A DNA stretch of 64,000 nt from Autumnicola psychrophila (GTDB lineage Bacteria > Bacteroidota > Bacteroidia > Flavobacteriales > Flavobacteriaceae): contig NZ_JAVRHN010000011.1 in NCBI RefSeq assembly GCF_031846645.1, positions 70,765-134,764 on the forward strand, read 5' to 3'. Positions 24,928 through 32,596 of this stretch are shown here, piece after piece. The notes beneath the pieces are model-generated. The model did not search any database and was not told where the DNA came from. It worked only from the letters and a program-made list of their open reading frames with translations. Every line of letters begins with the position of its first letter. Within the stretch, counting starts at the first letter, position 1. The position numbers and the translations under genes were made by a program.

Positions 24928-26514
24928 ATGAGCGACAAAATCCATCACAATATGTCTCTTACGGGAGAACCACCGGAAACGATTTCCACCACCCAAAAAG
25001 TGGCTACGGGAATAGGTTTTACCGGCTTATTTATTCTCCTACTGGCGGTCTTTAATGTCAATTTCCCGAATAAAACTTTATTCCTTAGTCTGGCAATAGG
25101 CCTTATTGCTATCGGCACGATCATTTTTGCCAATGATGCTTATCTGGGAAAACAGGCCGGAATAAAAAACGACGGACTATGGTTTAAATCGCTCACCTCG
25201 CGAGGACTCTGGGCCTGGATTCTGGGGCTGGGACTAACAATTTTTTACATCGTCCTTTACTGGTTTCCGCAATACCTGGGACTGAATCCTGATGGAGAAA
25301 ATACCGGTATTATCGCGCTGTTCGACCCACTAAGCAGGTTGATAAGCGGCCAACCCGCAAGTCAGTGGTTTGTTTATGGGACACTTTACACCCTTGCGAT
25401 TCTCGCTTTTGGCTACAAATTTATCTTGAAATACCGCCACAACCGCTACGAAGTACTGCGTACATTTTCCGTAATGTTCTTTCAGCTTGGGTTTGCATTT
25501 TTAATTCCGGAAATCCTTATGCGGTTAAATCAGCCGTACTTTAATCCGGTAAATATCTGGCCGTTGAACTACGATCTTTTTGCAGATTATAAGCTGGAAG
25601 GATTTTTTTCCGCAGGAAATGTCGGAATGATTATGCTCGTTTTTGGGATAGTTTTCGTGTTTATCATTACTCCAATCCTAACTTATAAATATGGCAAACG
25701 CTGGTATTGTTCGTGGGTTTGCGGCTGTGGCGGTCTCGCAGAAACAGCCGGTGATCCTTACCGTCACCTTTCCGATAAATCCCTGGGATCGTGGAAATTT
25801 GAACGTTGGATCATCCACAGTGTCCTCGTGTTTGTTGTTGTGATGACCATTGCGGTGGTGTATAGTTTTTTAAGTGAAAACCCTTCAGAAACATGGCTTT
25901 CCAGGGATGTTTTTCTCTGGGGCTCGGCTGGTTTCTTAACGCTTCTGTTCGCACTTATTATGATCTTTAAGAGAGATCAACTGGCTAAAGATGCCAAATA
26001 TGCTGCTGTAGGATTCCTGGTGGTGATTTTGGCAATTATCAGCATCAATTACTTTAGCGGGAACAGCAATATCTTCTTTTTTCATGGCGGACAACTGCGG
26101 CAATGGTACGGGTTTTTAATTGGTGCTGCATTTTCAGGAGTTATTGGGGTGGGATTTTATCCAATTTTCGGAAACCGGGTCTGGTGTCGGTTTGGCTGCC
26201 CAATGGCGGCAATTTTAGGAATGCAGCAGCGGTTGTTTTCCCGTTTTAGGATTACCACCAACGGCGGGCAGTGTATTTCCTGCGGAAATTGCTCCACGTA
26301 TTGCGAAATGGGTATAGATGTAAGGGCTTATGCGCAAAAGGGAGAGAATATTGTTCGTTCCAGCTGTGTAGGCTGCGGAATTTGCTCTGCAGTTTGTCCA
26401 CGCGGAGTATTAAAGCTTGAAAACGGACCTCAGGAAGGCAGAATTAATTCTGAAGAAGTTCTTCTAGGAAATGATGTTGACCTGATGGATTTGATTAACC
26501 AAAAAAGCAAATAA
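24928..26514 (+). CDS. Membrane-bound 4Fe-4S electron-transfer protein (NosR/NapH-like)
   Basis: A 528-aa polytopic protein with about seven or eight hydrophobic helices, starting at about residue 26. Two cysteine-rich turns of the NapH/NosR type are present: WYCSWVCGCGGLAETAGD (about 255-275) and VWCRFGCPMAAI. They are followed by two ferredoxin-type [4Fe-4S] motifs, CISCGNCSTYCEMG and CVGCGICSAVCPRG. The order suggests passage of electrons between the membrane quinone pool and a soluble domain. Its partner is probably the flavoprotein 14 bases upstream. In this neighbourhood it may supply reducing power for arsenic chemistry, but that is inference. Confidence 0.88.
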   Translation: MSDKIHHNMSLTGEPPETISTTQKVATGIGFTGLFILLLAVFNVNFPNKTLFLSLAIGLIAIGTIIFANDAYLGKQAGIKNDGLWFKSLTSRGLWAWILGLGLTIFYIVLYWFPQYLGLNPDGENTGIIALFDPLSRLISGQPASQWFVYGTLYTLAILAFGYKFILKYRHNRYEVLRTFSVMFFQLGFAFLIPEILMRLNQPYFNPVNIWPLNYDLFADYKLEGFFSAGNVGMIMLVFGIVFVFIITPILTYKYGKRWYCSWVCGCGGLAETAGDPYRHLSDKSLGSWKFERWIIHSVLVFVVVMTIAVVYSFLSENPSETWLSRDVFLWGSAGFLTLLFALIMIFKRDQLAKDAKYAAVGFLVVILAIISINYFSGNSNIFFFHGGQLRQWYGFLIGAAFSGVIGVGFYPIFGNRVWCRFGCPMAAILGMQQRLFSRFRITTNGGQCISCGNCSTYCEMGIDVRAYAQKGENIVRSSCVGCGICSAVCPRGVLKLENGPQEGRINSEEVLLGNDVDLMDLINQKSK

Positions 26515-26572
26515 TTTGCAGGCAAAACCTTTTATTTGCTGAAAATTTAGGGTCTCCTTTTATATATAATGC

Positions 26573-26590
26573 CGAAAATTGCCATTTTTG
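26573..26590 (-). repeat. Dispersed 19-bp motif, copy 2
   Basis: On the minus strand CAAAAATGGCAATTTTCG, matching the shared motif. It directly abuts the ATG of the GT2 gene at 26591, so it would lie in that gene's leader. Confidence 0.45.
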
Positions 26591-27283
26591 ATGCCTCACC
26601 TGATTAAAGTTATTATTCCTGCTTACAACGAAGAAGCCTCTATAGGAAAAGTAGTTGCCGAGGTTCCAAAAATCGTAGATGAGATAGTTGTCGTGAGCAA
26701 TAACTCCACAGATGCCACAAGAGAGAACGCTGAAGCTGCCGGAGCGACTGTTTTATCAGAAAAAAGGAAAGGTTACGGCTATGCCTGCCTGAAGGGCATA
26801 GAATATTTGTCAACCCAAGGCACCAAACCCGATATTGTGGTTTTTTTAGATGGTGATTACAGTGATTATCCTTCAGAATTGGCAAATCTTGTGGATCTCA
26901 TTATAGAAGAAGATATAGATTTCGTTATTGGTGCCCGAGTCAAAAAGTGGCGTGAAAAAGGTGCGATGACCTTTCCGCAAATCTTCGGGAACTGGCTTGC
27001 GACCTCTTTAATGAAGCTCTTTTTTAATGCAAAATTTACAGATCTCGGGCCTTTCCGGGCTATAAAATATGAAAAACTGCTGGCGCTGAAGATGCAGGAC
27101 AAAACTTATGGCTGGACAATAGAAATGCAGCTAAAAGTTCTCCGACAAAATCTTTCTTACAAGGAAGTTCCTGTGCATTACAAAAACCGCATTGGCATCT
27201 CAAAAGTTTCTGGCACCGTGAAAGGTGCTATCTTTGCAGGAGTAAAAATCCTGAGCTGGATTTTTAAATATAGTTTTAAGTAA
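26591..27283 (+). CDS. GT2-family glycosyltransferase (polyprenyl-phosphate sugar synthase-like)
   Basis: A 230-aa GT-A glycosyltransferase. The ATG at 26591 (MPHLIKVIIPAYNEEASIGK) is used; a longer ORF needs a TTG. Signature acidic residues are SNNSTDATREN, FLDGDYSDYPSE (DxD) and GPFRAIKYEKL. No transmembrane helix is evident beyond a weakly hydrophobic C-terminus, as in dolichyl-phosphate mannose/glucose synthases. It would charge a lipid carrier with a sugar. Its stop overlaps the start of the next glycosyltransferase (TAATG), so the two are co-expressed. Confidence 0.88.
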   Translation: MPHLIKVIIPAYNEEASIGKVVAEVPKIVDEIVVVSNNSTDATRENAEAAGATVLSEKRKGYGYACLKGIEYLSTQGTKPDIVVFLDGDYSDYPSELANLVDLIIEEDIDFVIGARVKKWREKGAMTFPQIFGNWLATSLMKLFFNAKFTDLGPFRAIKYEKLLALKMQDKTYGWTIEMQLKVLRQNLSYKEVPVHYKNRIGISKVSGTVKGAIFAGVKILSWIFKYSFK

Positions 27284-28752
27284 TGGATTTGGTAATTATC
27301 ATACTTTATACACTGGCACTGCTGCTCATTTTTTTTTACAGCATTTCGCAGCTTCAGTTATTGCTGAATTACTTAAAAGCGAAAAAAGCCGTTGACACTT
27401 CAGAGAAATTTGATTTTTCTAATTCCGAAGAGATTCCCTTTGTGACCATTCAACTTCCTCTTTACAATGAACTGTACGTGGTAGAACGCCTGCTGAAAAA
27501 TATAGCTGAAATTGAATATCCTTCAGAAAAATTTGAAATCCAGGTTCTGGATGATTCTACTGATGAATCTTTAGCAAAAACCGCTGAAATTATTCGAAAA
27601 CTTCAAAAAAACGGACTCGACATTAAGCACATTACCCGAACAAATCGTACAGGATTTAAAGCCGGTGCTTTAAAAGAGGGACTGGAAATTGCAAAAGGCG
27701 AATTTATAGCAATTTTTGATTCAGATTTTATGCCGAAGAAAGACTGGCTTTTGAAAACTGTTCCGCACTTTAAAAACCCTGAAATTGGGGTAGTTCAAAC
27801 CCGCTGGGGTCATTTAAACCGCAATTATTCACTGCTTACCAAAATACAGGCTTTTGCCCTCGACTTTCATTTTATCCTTGAGCAAACCGGCAGAAACTTC
27901 GGAAAACATTTTATAAACTTCAACGGGACTGCGGGAATCTGGAGAAAGCAATGCATTCTGGAAGCCGGAAACTGGAGCGGCGATACGCTAACTGAAGACC
28001 TGGATTTGAGTTACCGGGCACAGCTTAAAAACTGGAAATTCAAATATCTTGAAAACGTGGAAACTCCCGCCGAACTCCCCGTGGTGATGAGCGCCGCAAA
28101 ATCCCAGCAATTTCGATGGAATAAAGGCGGCGCAGAGAATTTCAGGAAAAATTACTGGAAAATTTTTAGAAGTTCAACCATTCCGGGAAGAACGAAGTTC
28201 CACGCATTTTTTCATTTATTAAATTCCAGTATGTTCCTTAACGTTCTTTTGCTTGGGGTTTTAAGTGTACCTGTTCTTTTTATAAAAAATAACAACCCGC
28301 AATTTAGCTGGTACTTTAATGTAGTCGCTTTTTTTGCAATAAGTACGATTATCTTCTTCTTCTGTTACTATATCGCATATTCCAGAATTCACGGAAAAGG
28401 CATTAGAAGCTTCTTTCGCTTTATCGGAATGTTTTTCACATTTTTTTCGGTCGCAATGGGATTCTCAGTTCACAATTCCCTCGCGGTTCTGGAAGGCCAT
28501 TTTGGCAAGAAGTCGGACTTTATTAGAACACCTAAATTTAACCTCGATTCGCTGAAAGGCACCCGGCAAAGCAATAAATACATCAGTAAAAAATTTTCAG
28601 CCAATATTATTATCGAATTCCTGCTTTTCCTTTATTTCGGTTTTGCTATTTACAGCGCTTTTGCACTAAATGATTTTAGCCTGCTAATCTTTCATTTAAT
28701 GCTGTTTGCCGGCTTTGGATTCGTGGTTTTTAAATCGATACAAATTCCATAG
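27283..28752 (+). CDS. Membrane GT2 glycosyltransferase, processive type
   Basis: A 489-aa protein with an N-terminal helix (residues 3-22), a cytoplasmic GT-A domain and four or so C-terminal helices. Catalytic motifs are DDSTDES, FDSDFMP, TEDLDLSYR and the Q-x2-RW motif in SQQFRWNKGG that marks cellulose-synthase- and ceramide-glucosyltransferase-like enzymes. It would build a beta-linked sugar on a lipid or polymer at the inner membrane. Start and previous stop overlap by one base. The 3' end coincides with a palindrome (28751-28783). Confidence 0.88.
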   Translation: MDLVIIILYTLALLLIFFYSISQLQLLLNYLKAKKAVDTSEKFDFSNSEEIPFVTIQLPLYNELYVVERLLKNIAEIEYPSEKFEIQVLDDSTDESLAKTAEIIRKLQKNGLDIKHITRTNRTGFKAGALKEGLEIAKGEFIAIFDSDFMPKKDWLLKTVPHFKNPEIGVVQTRWGHLNRNYSLLTKIQAFALDFHFILEQTGRNFGKHFINFNGTAGIWRKQCILEAGNWSGDTLTEDLDLSYRAQLKNWKFKYLENVETPAELPVVMSAAKSQQFRWNKGGAENFRKNYWKIFRSSTIPGRTKFHAFFHLLNSSMFLNVLLLGVLSVPVLFIKNNNPQFSWYFNVVAFFAISTIIFFFCYYIAYSRIHGKGIRSFFRFIGMFFTFFSVAMGFSVHNSLAVLEGHFGKKSDFIRTPKFNLDSLKGTRQSNKYISKKFSANIIIEFLLFLYFGFAIYSAFALNDFSLLIFHLMLFAGFGFVVFKSIQIP

Positions 28753-28783
28753 ACCGCACAGGTTTTGGAGCCCTGTGAGGTCT
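28751..28783. repeat. Dispersed palindrome, CCTCACAGG type, copy 2 (degenerate)
   Basis: Arms 28751-28762 and 28772-28783 (AGACCGCACAGG with CCTGTGAGGTCT, one mismatch) around a 9-base loop. It overlaps the last two bases of the preceding stop codon and sits 13 bases before the next gene. It is related to 22768-22806. Confidence 0.65.
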
Positions 28784-28796
28784 GGAAAAAAACCAG

Positions 28797-30182
28797 ATGG
28801 ACCTGCAATTTCTAAAATACCATAAGTTTTCACTCCTGCTCCTTCTATCTGGAATTGCTTTCTATTTTGCATTTAGCTATGACCTGGAGCGAACAGATTT
28901 TATAAAACTAATCACTCTTTACGCAGCACTTTTTGCTGTCAGTTTTAAACTTATTCAGCTTGAAAAGCGTAATTTCTTGTTCCTGGCCATCGCCGCTATA
29001 GTTTTTCGGCTTATTTTTTTAGTAGCTTTTCCAAATTTATCCCAGGATTTCTACCGCTTTATCTGGGATGGCAATTCAGTTGCTGAAGGTATAAACCCGT
29101 ATCTGAACACCCCTTATGAGTTACTGAAAACATTTGCGGGAGGCACAGAAATACGACAAAAGTTGATCAATGGAATGGGCAGCCTTAGTGCCGGAAATTA
29201 CACTAGTTATCCTCCGGTTAATCAACTACTTTTTGCTGCCTCGTCCTGGCTTTCCGGAGAGAGTATTCCAGGTTCTGTTATTGCGATGCGCAGCTTTATA
29301 ATCGCTGCAGATCTCGGTATACTTTACTTCGGAAGAAAATTATTATTATACCTAAAGTTGCCGGCGCACAGGATCTTCTGGTATATCCTGAATCCGTTTA
29401 TTATTATAGAACTTACCGGTAATTTACATTTTGAAGGTATAATGCTGTTTTTCCTTATCTGGTCACTTTATCTCCTGCATCTTAGAAAATGGATTCCCAG
29501 TGCTGTTTTACTCGGAATTTCCATTTCAATAAAACTTTTGCCCCTGCTTTTTCTTCCGCTATTTCTAAGGTATTTCAAAAAACCTGAGCGCGAAATTGAC
29601 AGAATAAATAGCTCTTTTTTTGAGAAAATTGATTTTAAGAAACTCAGCGGATTCTACCTTATTACCATTGCTACAGCAGCAGTTACTTTTCTTCCTTTTT
29701 TATCTTCAGAATTTTTTCAGAATTTTTTCCAGAGCATTGGTCTGTGGTTTCAGAAATTTGAATATAATGCAAGTGTTTTTTACGTGCTCCGCTGGATAGG
29801 GTTTGAGCTTGCCGGCTTCAATGTTATTCGCTATGCCGGAATAATACTTCCGGTAATTACTACCGCAATTTTAATCCATTTCGCCTTCTTCCGAAGAAAT
29901 GAGAATTCCCAAATTCTGATAGCATCTATGATGTTGGGCATTTCCTTCTATTTTTTTCTAAGTACGACCATTCATCCCTGGTATCTTGCCACGCCACTGC
30001 TCCTATCAATATTTGGCAATTATCGGTACATACTGGTTTGGACGCTTGTTGTAATTTTGAGTTATTCAGCCTACAGTAATCCGGAATTTCAGGAAAATTT
30101 ATGGCTGGTAGCGCTGGAGTACCTGGTGGTTTTTTCTGTTCTTATTTGGGAGGTTTTTCAGAGAAAAAAATTTACGGCTTAA
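28797..30182 (+). CDS. Multi-pass membrane glycosyltransferase (mannosyltransferase-like)
   Basis: A 461-aa protein with about 10-12 hydrophobic helices. The first periplasmic loop contains QDFYRFIWDGNSVAEGINPY, the acidic Asp-x-Tyr-Arg...Trp-Asp-Gly loop of polyprenyl-phosphate-dependent GT-C enzymes (DUF2029/GT87-like). Later motifs such as TIHPWYLATPLL match the same family. It would use the lipid-linked sugar made by the upstream GT2. Its 3' end overlaps the oppositely directed LAB_N gene by 11 bases. Confidence 0.82.
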   Translation: MDLQFLKYHKFSLLLLLSGIAFYFAFSYDLERTDFIKLITLYAALFAVSFKLIQLEKRNFLFLAIAAIVFRLIFLVAFPNLSQDFYRFIWDGNSVAEGINPYLNTPYELLKTFAGGTEIRQKLINGMGSLSAGNYTSYPPVNQLLFAASSWLSGESIPGSVIAMRSFIIAADLGILYFGRKLLLYLKLPAHRIFWYILNPFIIIELTGNLHFEGIMLFFLIWSLYLLHLRKWIPSAVLLGISISIKLLPLLFLPLFLRYFKKPEREIDRINSSFFEKIDFKKLSGFYLITIATAAVTFLPFLSSEFFQNFFQSIGLWFQKFEYNASVFYVLRWIGFELAGFNVIRYAGIILPVITTAILIHFAFFRRNENSQILIASMMLGISFYFFLSTTIHPWYLATPLLLSIFGNYRYILVWTLVVILSYSAYSNPEFQENLWLVALEYLVVFSVLIWEVFQRKKFTA

Positions 30183-30813
30183 CCTCAACTTCAGTATTCC
30201 GGGAAAGATATATATCCCGCATATAAATCAAACCTCCAAAAAAATGTGCAGAAATTAAAACCGGATCATACCGGAATATTCCATAGGTAAGCAGAAGAGA
30301 AGAACCTATTAAACTCAACACCCAAAATCCCTGCGGCAGGCAAGATTCCTGGGTTTTTTCAGCATAATACCATTGATAAAAAAAGCGGGCGGTGTATACC
30401 AATTGCCCAAATATCCCCAGAGCTATGAGCCAGGGCGCAAGATGCTCTCCTTTTACTAAATCCCCCCAGTTTAGTTTTCCGAAGAATAGAATATAAGTGA
30501 GAATTAAAATAGGTAAGACTACTACAAATGCTTTAAAGAAGATGTTCCTGTTCTTCCACTCGCCCTGAATGTCCAAATTTCTCCAATAGACTCCGTAGAT
30601 CAGGAACTGCCCCATCATAATTGCCAGGTCTTCACGCAAATATCCATACGTAAAAAGCAGAACAGAAGCCAACAAACTGAGTTTCCAGAATACAACGGGG
30701 GTTTCTACCTTTTTTGCCTTTTCAGAAAGAAACCATTGCATTATAAGCCTTGCAGAAAACAGCAATTGGGCTACAAATCCAATTGAAAAAATGATCCAGT
30801 TACTCATATTCAT
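30172..30813 (-). CDS. Lipid-A-disaccharide-synthase N-terminal domain (LAB_N) membrane protein
   Basis: A 213-aa protein with two copies of a small membrane unit: the first around FVAQLLFSARLIMQWFLSEK, the second around FGQLVYTARFFYQWYYAEKT, each followed by FWKLSLLASVLLFTYG- or FWVLSLIGSSLLLTYG-type helices. I chose an ATG at 30813 (MNMSNW; 30807 is equally possible) over a TTG at 30864. LAB_N domains occur in envelope glycolipid systems and resemble small flippase-type units. Convergent overlap with the GT-C gene suggests a functional link. Transport of a lipid-linked sugar is a reasonable but unproven role. Confidence 0.82.
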   Translation of the reverse strand: MNMSNWIIFSIGFVAQLLFSARLIMQWFLSEKAKKVETPVVFWKLSLLASVLLFTYGYLREDLAIMMGQFLIYGVYWRNLDIQGEWKNRNIFFKAFVVVLPILILTYILFFGKLNWGDLVKGEHLAPWLIALGIFGQLVYTARFFYQWYYAEKTQESCLPQGFWVLSLIGSSLLLTYGIFRYDPVLISAHFFGGLIYMRDIYLSRNTEVEVKP

Positions 30814-30924
30814 TATATTATTCAACAATTGAGGGACGGCAATTGTTTGCACAATATCAGACAATAAGATAATTGTTCTATGGTAATTTTTGGTAAATCT
30901 CTGTTAATAGCGGCAAGTTGAGCA

Positions 30925-31521
30925 TTACAGGATATGCCGCTTTTCGATCCTTTTCAGGATTTTCTTAAGGCTTTTCACGATCATGCTTTTTGATCCTTTG
31001 GCAAACGAGAAATCCTTACTGTCGTCCCTGGCAGAAAGATGTCCTGTAACTTTCTGAAAATATATACTTTGAGCGGACTGCAAGTCGAATATTTCCAAAG
31101 ATACGCTTACCAGATTTTCTTCTGAATTCTGAATATTTCCCACTTCTATGTCACTAATATCTTCACTAAGGATATCTGTCTTAACATTTATCAAATAGTC
31201 ATAACCAGATGTTCCTGTTTTTAAACGTTCAAGAAATTCTGCATCTGGATTTTCTGAAATAGTAAAAGGAATAAAGACTCCCCTTGCATTCCTTACTAAT
31301 GTGATTTCATCCTGCAGATACTGCGAAATTTCTTCTGTGACCATTACTTCAAGCTTTCCCCTGATACTTTCCGGAGCCTTAATGTCATTCAGAAGATATT
31401 TGCCTTCTTCAAATTTTATAGCAGACCTGGTAGATCGTGGATCAAAAGTATAGGAAGGAATATGGCAGGAAGTAAGAAAAAGCAAAAGGACTAAACAGAC
31501 ATGATTTAACAATTTCTTCAT
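30925..31521 (-). CDS. Uncharacterised lipoprotein
   Basis: A 198-aa predicted lipoprotein: signal peptide with lipobox FLTSC (Cys19), then HIPSYTF. The mature part contains RGKLEVMVTEEISQYLQDEI and a beta-rich stretch with VSVSLEIFDLQSAQSIYFQKV, ending in a basic tail (KILKRIEKRHIL). I do not recognise a family; it recalls small penicillin-binding-activator-like lipoproteins only vaguely. It has its own 5' space and lies after the terminator-like element that closes the polyamine operon. Confidence 0.75.
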   Translation of the reverse strand: MKKLLNHVCLVLLLFLTSCHIPSYTFDPRSTRSAIKFEEGKYLLNDIKAPESIRGKLEVMVTEEISQYLQDEITLVRNARGVFIPFTISENPDAEFLERLKTGTSGYDYLINVKTDILSEDISDIEVGNIQNSEENLVSVSLEIFDLQSAQSIYFQKVTGHLSARDDSKDFSFAKGSKSMIVKSLKKILKRIEKRHIL

Positions 31522-31531
31522 TTCAACAAAT

Positions 31532-31601
31532 AAAAAAGAGTCTAAAAGGAATTATTCATCTGGCTCAAATCTTCAGCAGGACGATATTGTGCCTTTTAGA
31601 C
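31532..31601 (-). terminator. Long-loop terminator-like element after the DHS-like gene
   Basis: Perfect 10-bp arms (31540-31549 with 31592-31601) enclose 42 bases that themselves contain CTG/CAG pairing. On the minus strand the stem is followed by TCTTTTTT. It lies 23 bases past the stop at 31625 and would end the speA-speB-DHS transcript. Confidence 0.55.
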
Positions 31602-31624
31602 CCCCGGTTTGTTTATAAGCAAAT

Positions 31625-32596
31625 CTACATATCCAGTAAATATGCAAAAACCAGTGGCGCTACAATGGTAGCATCACTTTCTATAATATGTTTTGGAGTA
31701 TCGATATCCAATTTTCCCCATGTAATTTTCTCGTTTGGAACAGCTCCGGAATATGATCCATAACTGGTCGTGGAGTCTGAAATCTGGCAGAAATAACTCC
31801 AGAAAGGAGTATCTGTTCTTTCCATATCCTGATAAAGCATTGGCACCACACATATTGGAAAATCCCCGGCGATACCACCACCAATCTGGAAGAATCCAAT
31901 TCCATCCTTGGAATTATCTGTATACCAGTCGGCAAGGAAAGTCATATACTCAATCCCAGATTTCATGGTAGAAGGCTTCAGTTCTCCTTTTAAGCAATAG
32001 GAAGCGAAGATATTCCCTAAAGTACTGTCTTCCCAACCAGGAACAACCATAGGCAGATTTTTTTCTGCAGCAGCATATATCCAGGAATCCTTTAGATCGA
32101 TTTCGTAATATTCTTCCAAAACTCCTGAAAGCACTAATTTGTAAACGAATTCATGCGGAAAATAACGTTCTCCCTTTTCTTCGGCATCTTTCCATATTTT
32201 TACAATATGCTGCTGAATTCTACGGAAAGCTTCTTCTTCAGGAATACAGGTATCGGTTACACGATTTAGCCCTTTTTCCAAAAGTTCCCACTCCTCTTTT
32301 GGCGTAAGATCCCGGTAATTTGGCACTCGCTTATAATGTGAATGCGCCACAAGGTTCATTACATCCTCTTCCAGGTTGGCTCCCGTACAGGAAACGATTT
32401 GCACCTTGTCCTGACGGATCATTTCAGCAAAAATCTTACCCAGCTCTGCCGTACTCATTGCTCCTGCCAGTGAAACCAGCATTTTGGAGCCTTTTTCCAG
32501 CTGCTTTTCGTAATCTTTGGCCGCATCTACAAGCGCTGCGGAATTAAAATGTAAATAATATTTTTCTATAAATTGGGAGATCGCTCCTTTACTCAT
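31625..32596 (-). CDS. Deoxyhypusine-synthase-family protein lacking the catalytic lysine
   Basis: A 323-aa homologue of deoxyhypusine and homospermidine synthases. I use the ATG at 32596 (MSKGAI), which overlaps the speB stop by 8 bases. NAD-binding and spermidine-site landmarks are visible: LVSLAGAMSTAELG, IVSCTGANLEED, GWEDSTLGNIFAS and YGSYSGAVPNEKITWGK. The segment aligned with the human active-site GGGVVKH reads GGGIAGD (239-245), so the imine-forming Lys is Gly244. The reaction must differ or be absent. Bacteria lack eIF5A, and the place after speA-speB indicates an aminobutyl- or aminopropyl-transfer step in polyamine metabolism. Confidence 0.85.
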   Translation of the reverse strand: MSKGAISQFIEKYYLHFNSAALVDAAKDYEKQLEKGSKMLVSLAGAMSTAELGKIFAEMIRQDKVQIVSCTGANLEEDVMNLVAHSHYKRVPNYRDLTPKEEWELLEKGLNRVTDTCIPEEEAFRRIQQHIVKIWKDAEEKGERYFPHEFVYKLVLSGVLEEYYEIDLKDSWIYAAAEKNLPMVVPGWEDSTLGNIFASYCLKGELKPSTMKSGIEYMTFLADWYTDNSKDGIGFFQIGGGIAGDFPICVVPMLYQDMERTDTPFWSYFCQISDSTTSYGSYSGAVPNEKITWGKLDIDTPKHIIESDATIVAPLVFAYLLDM

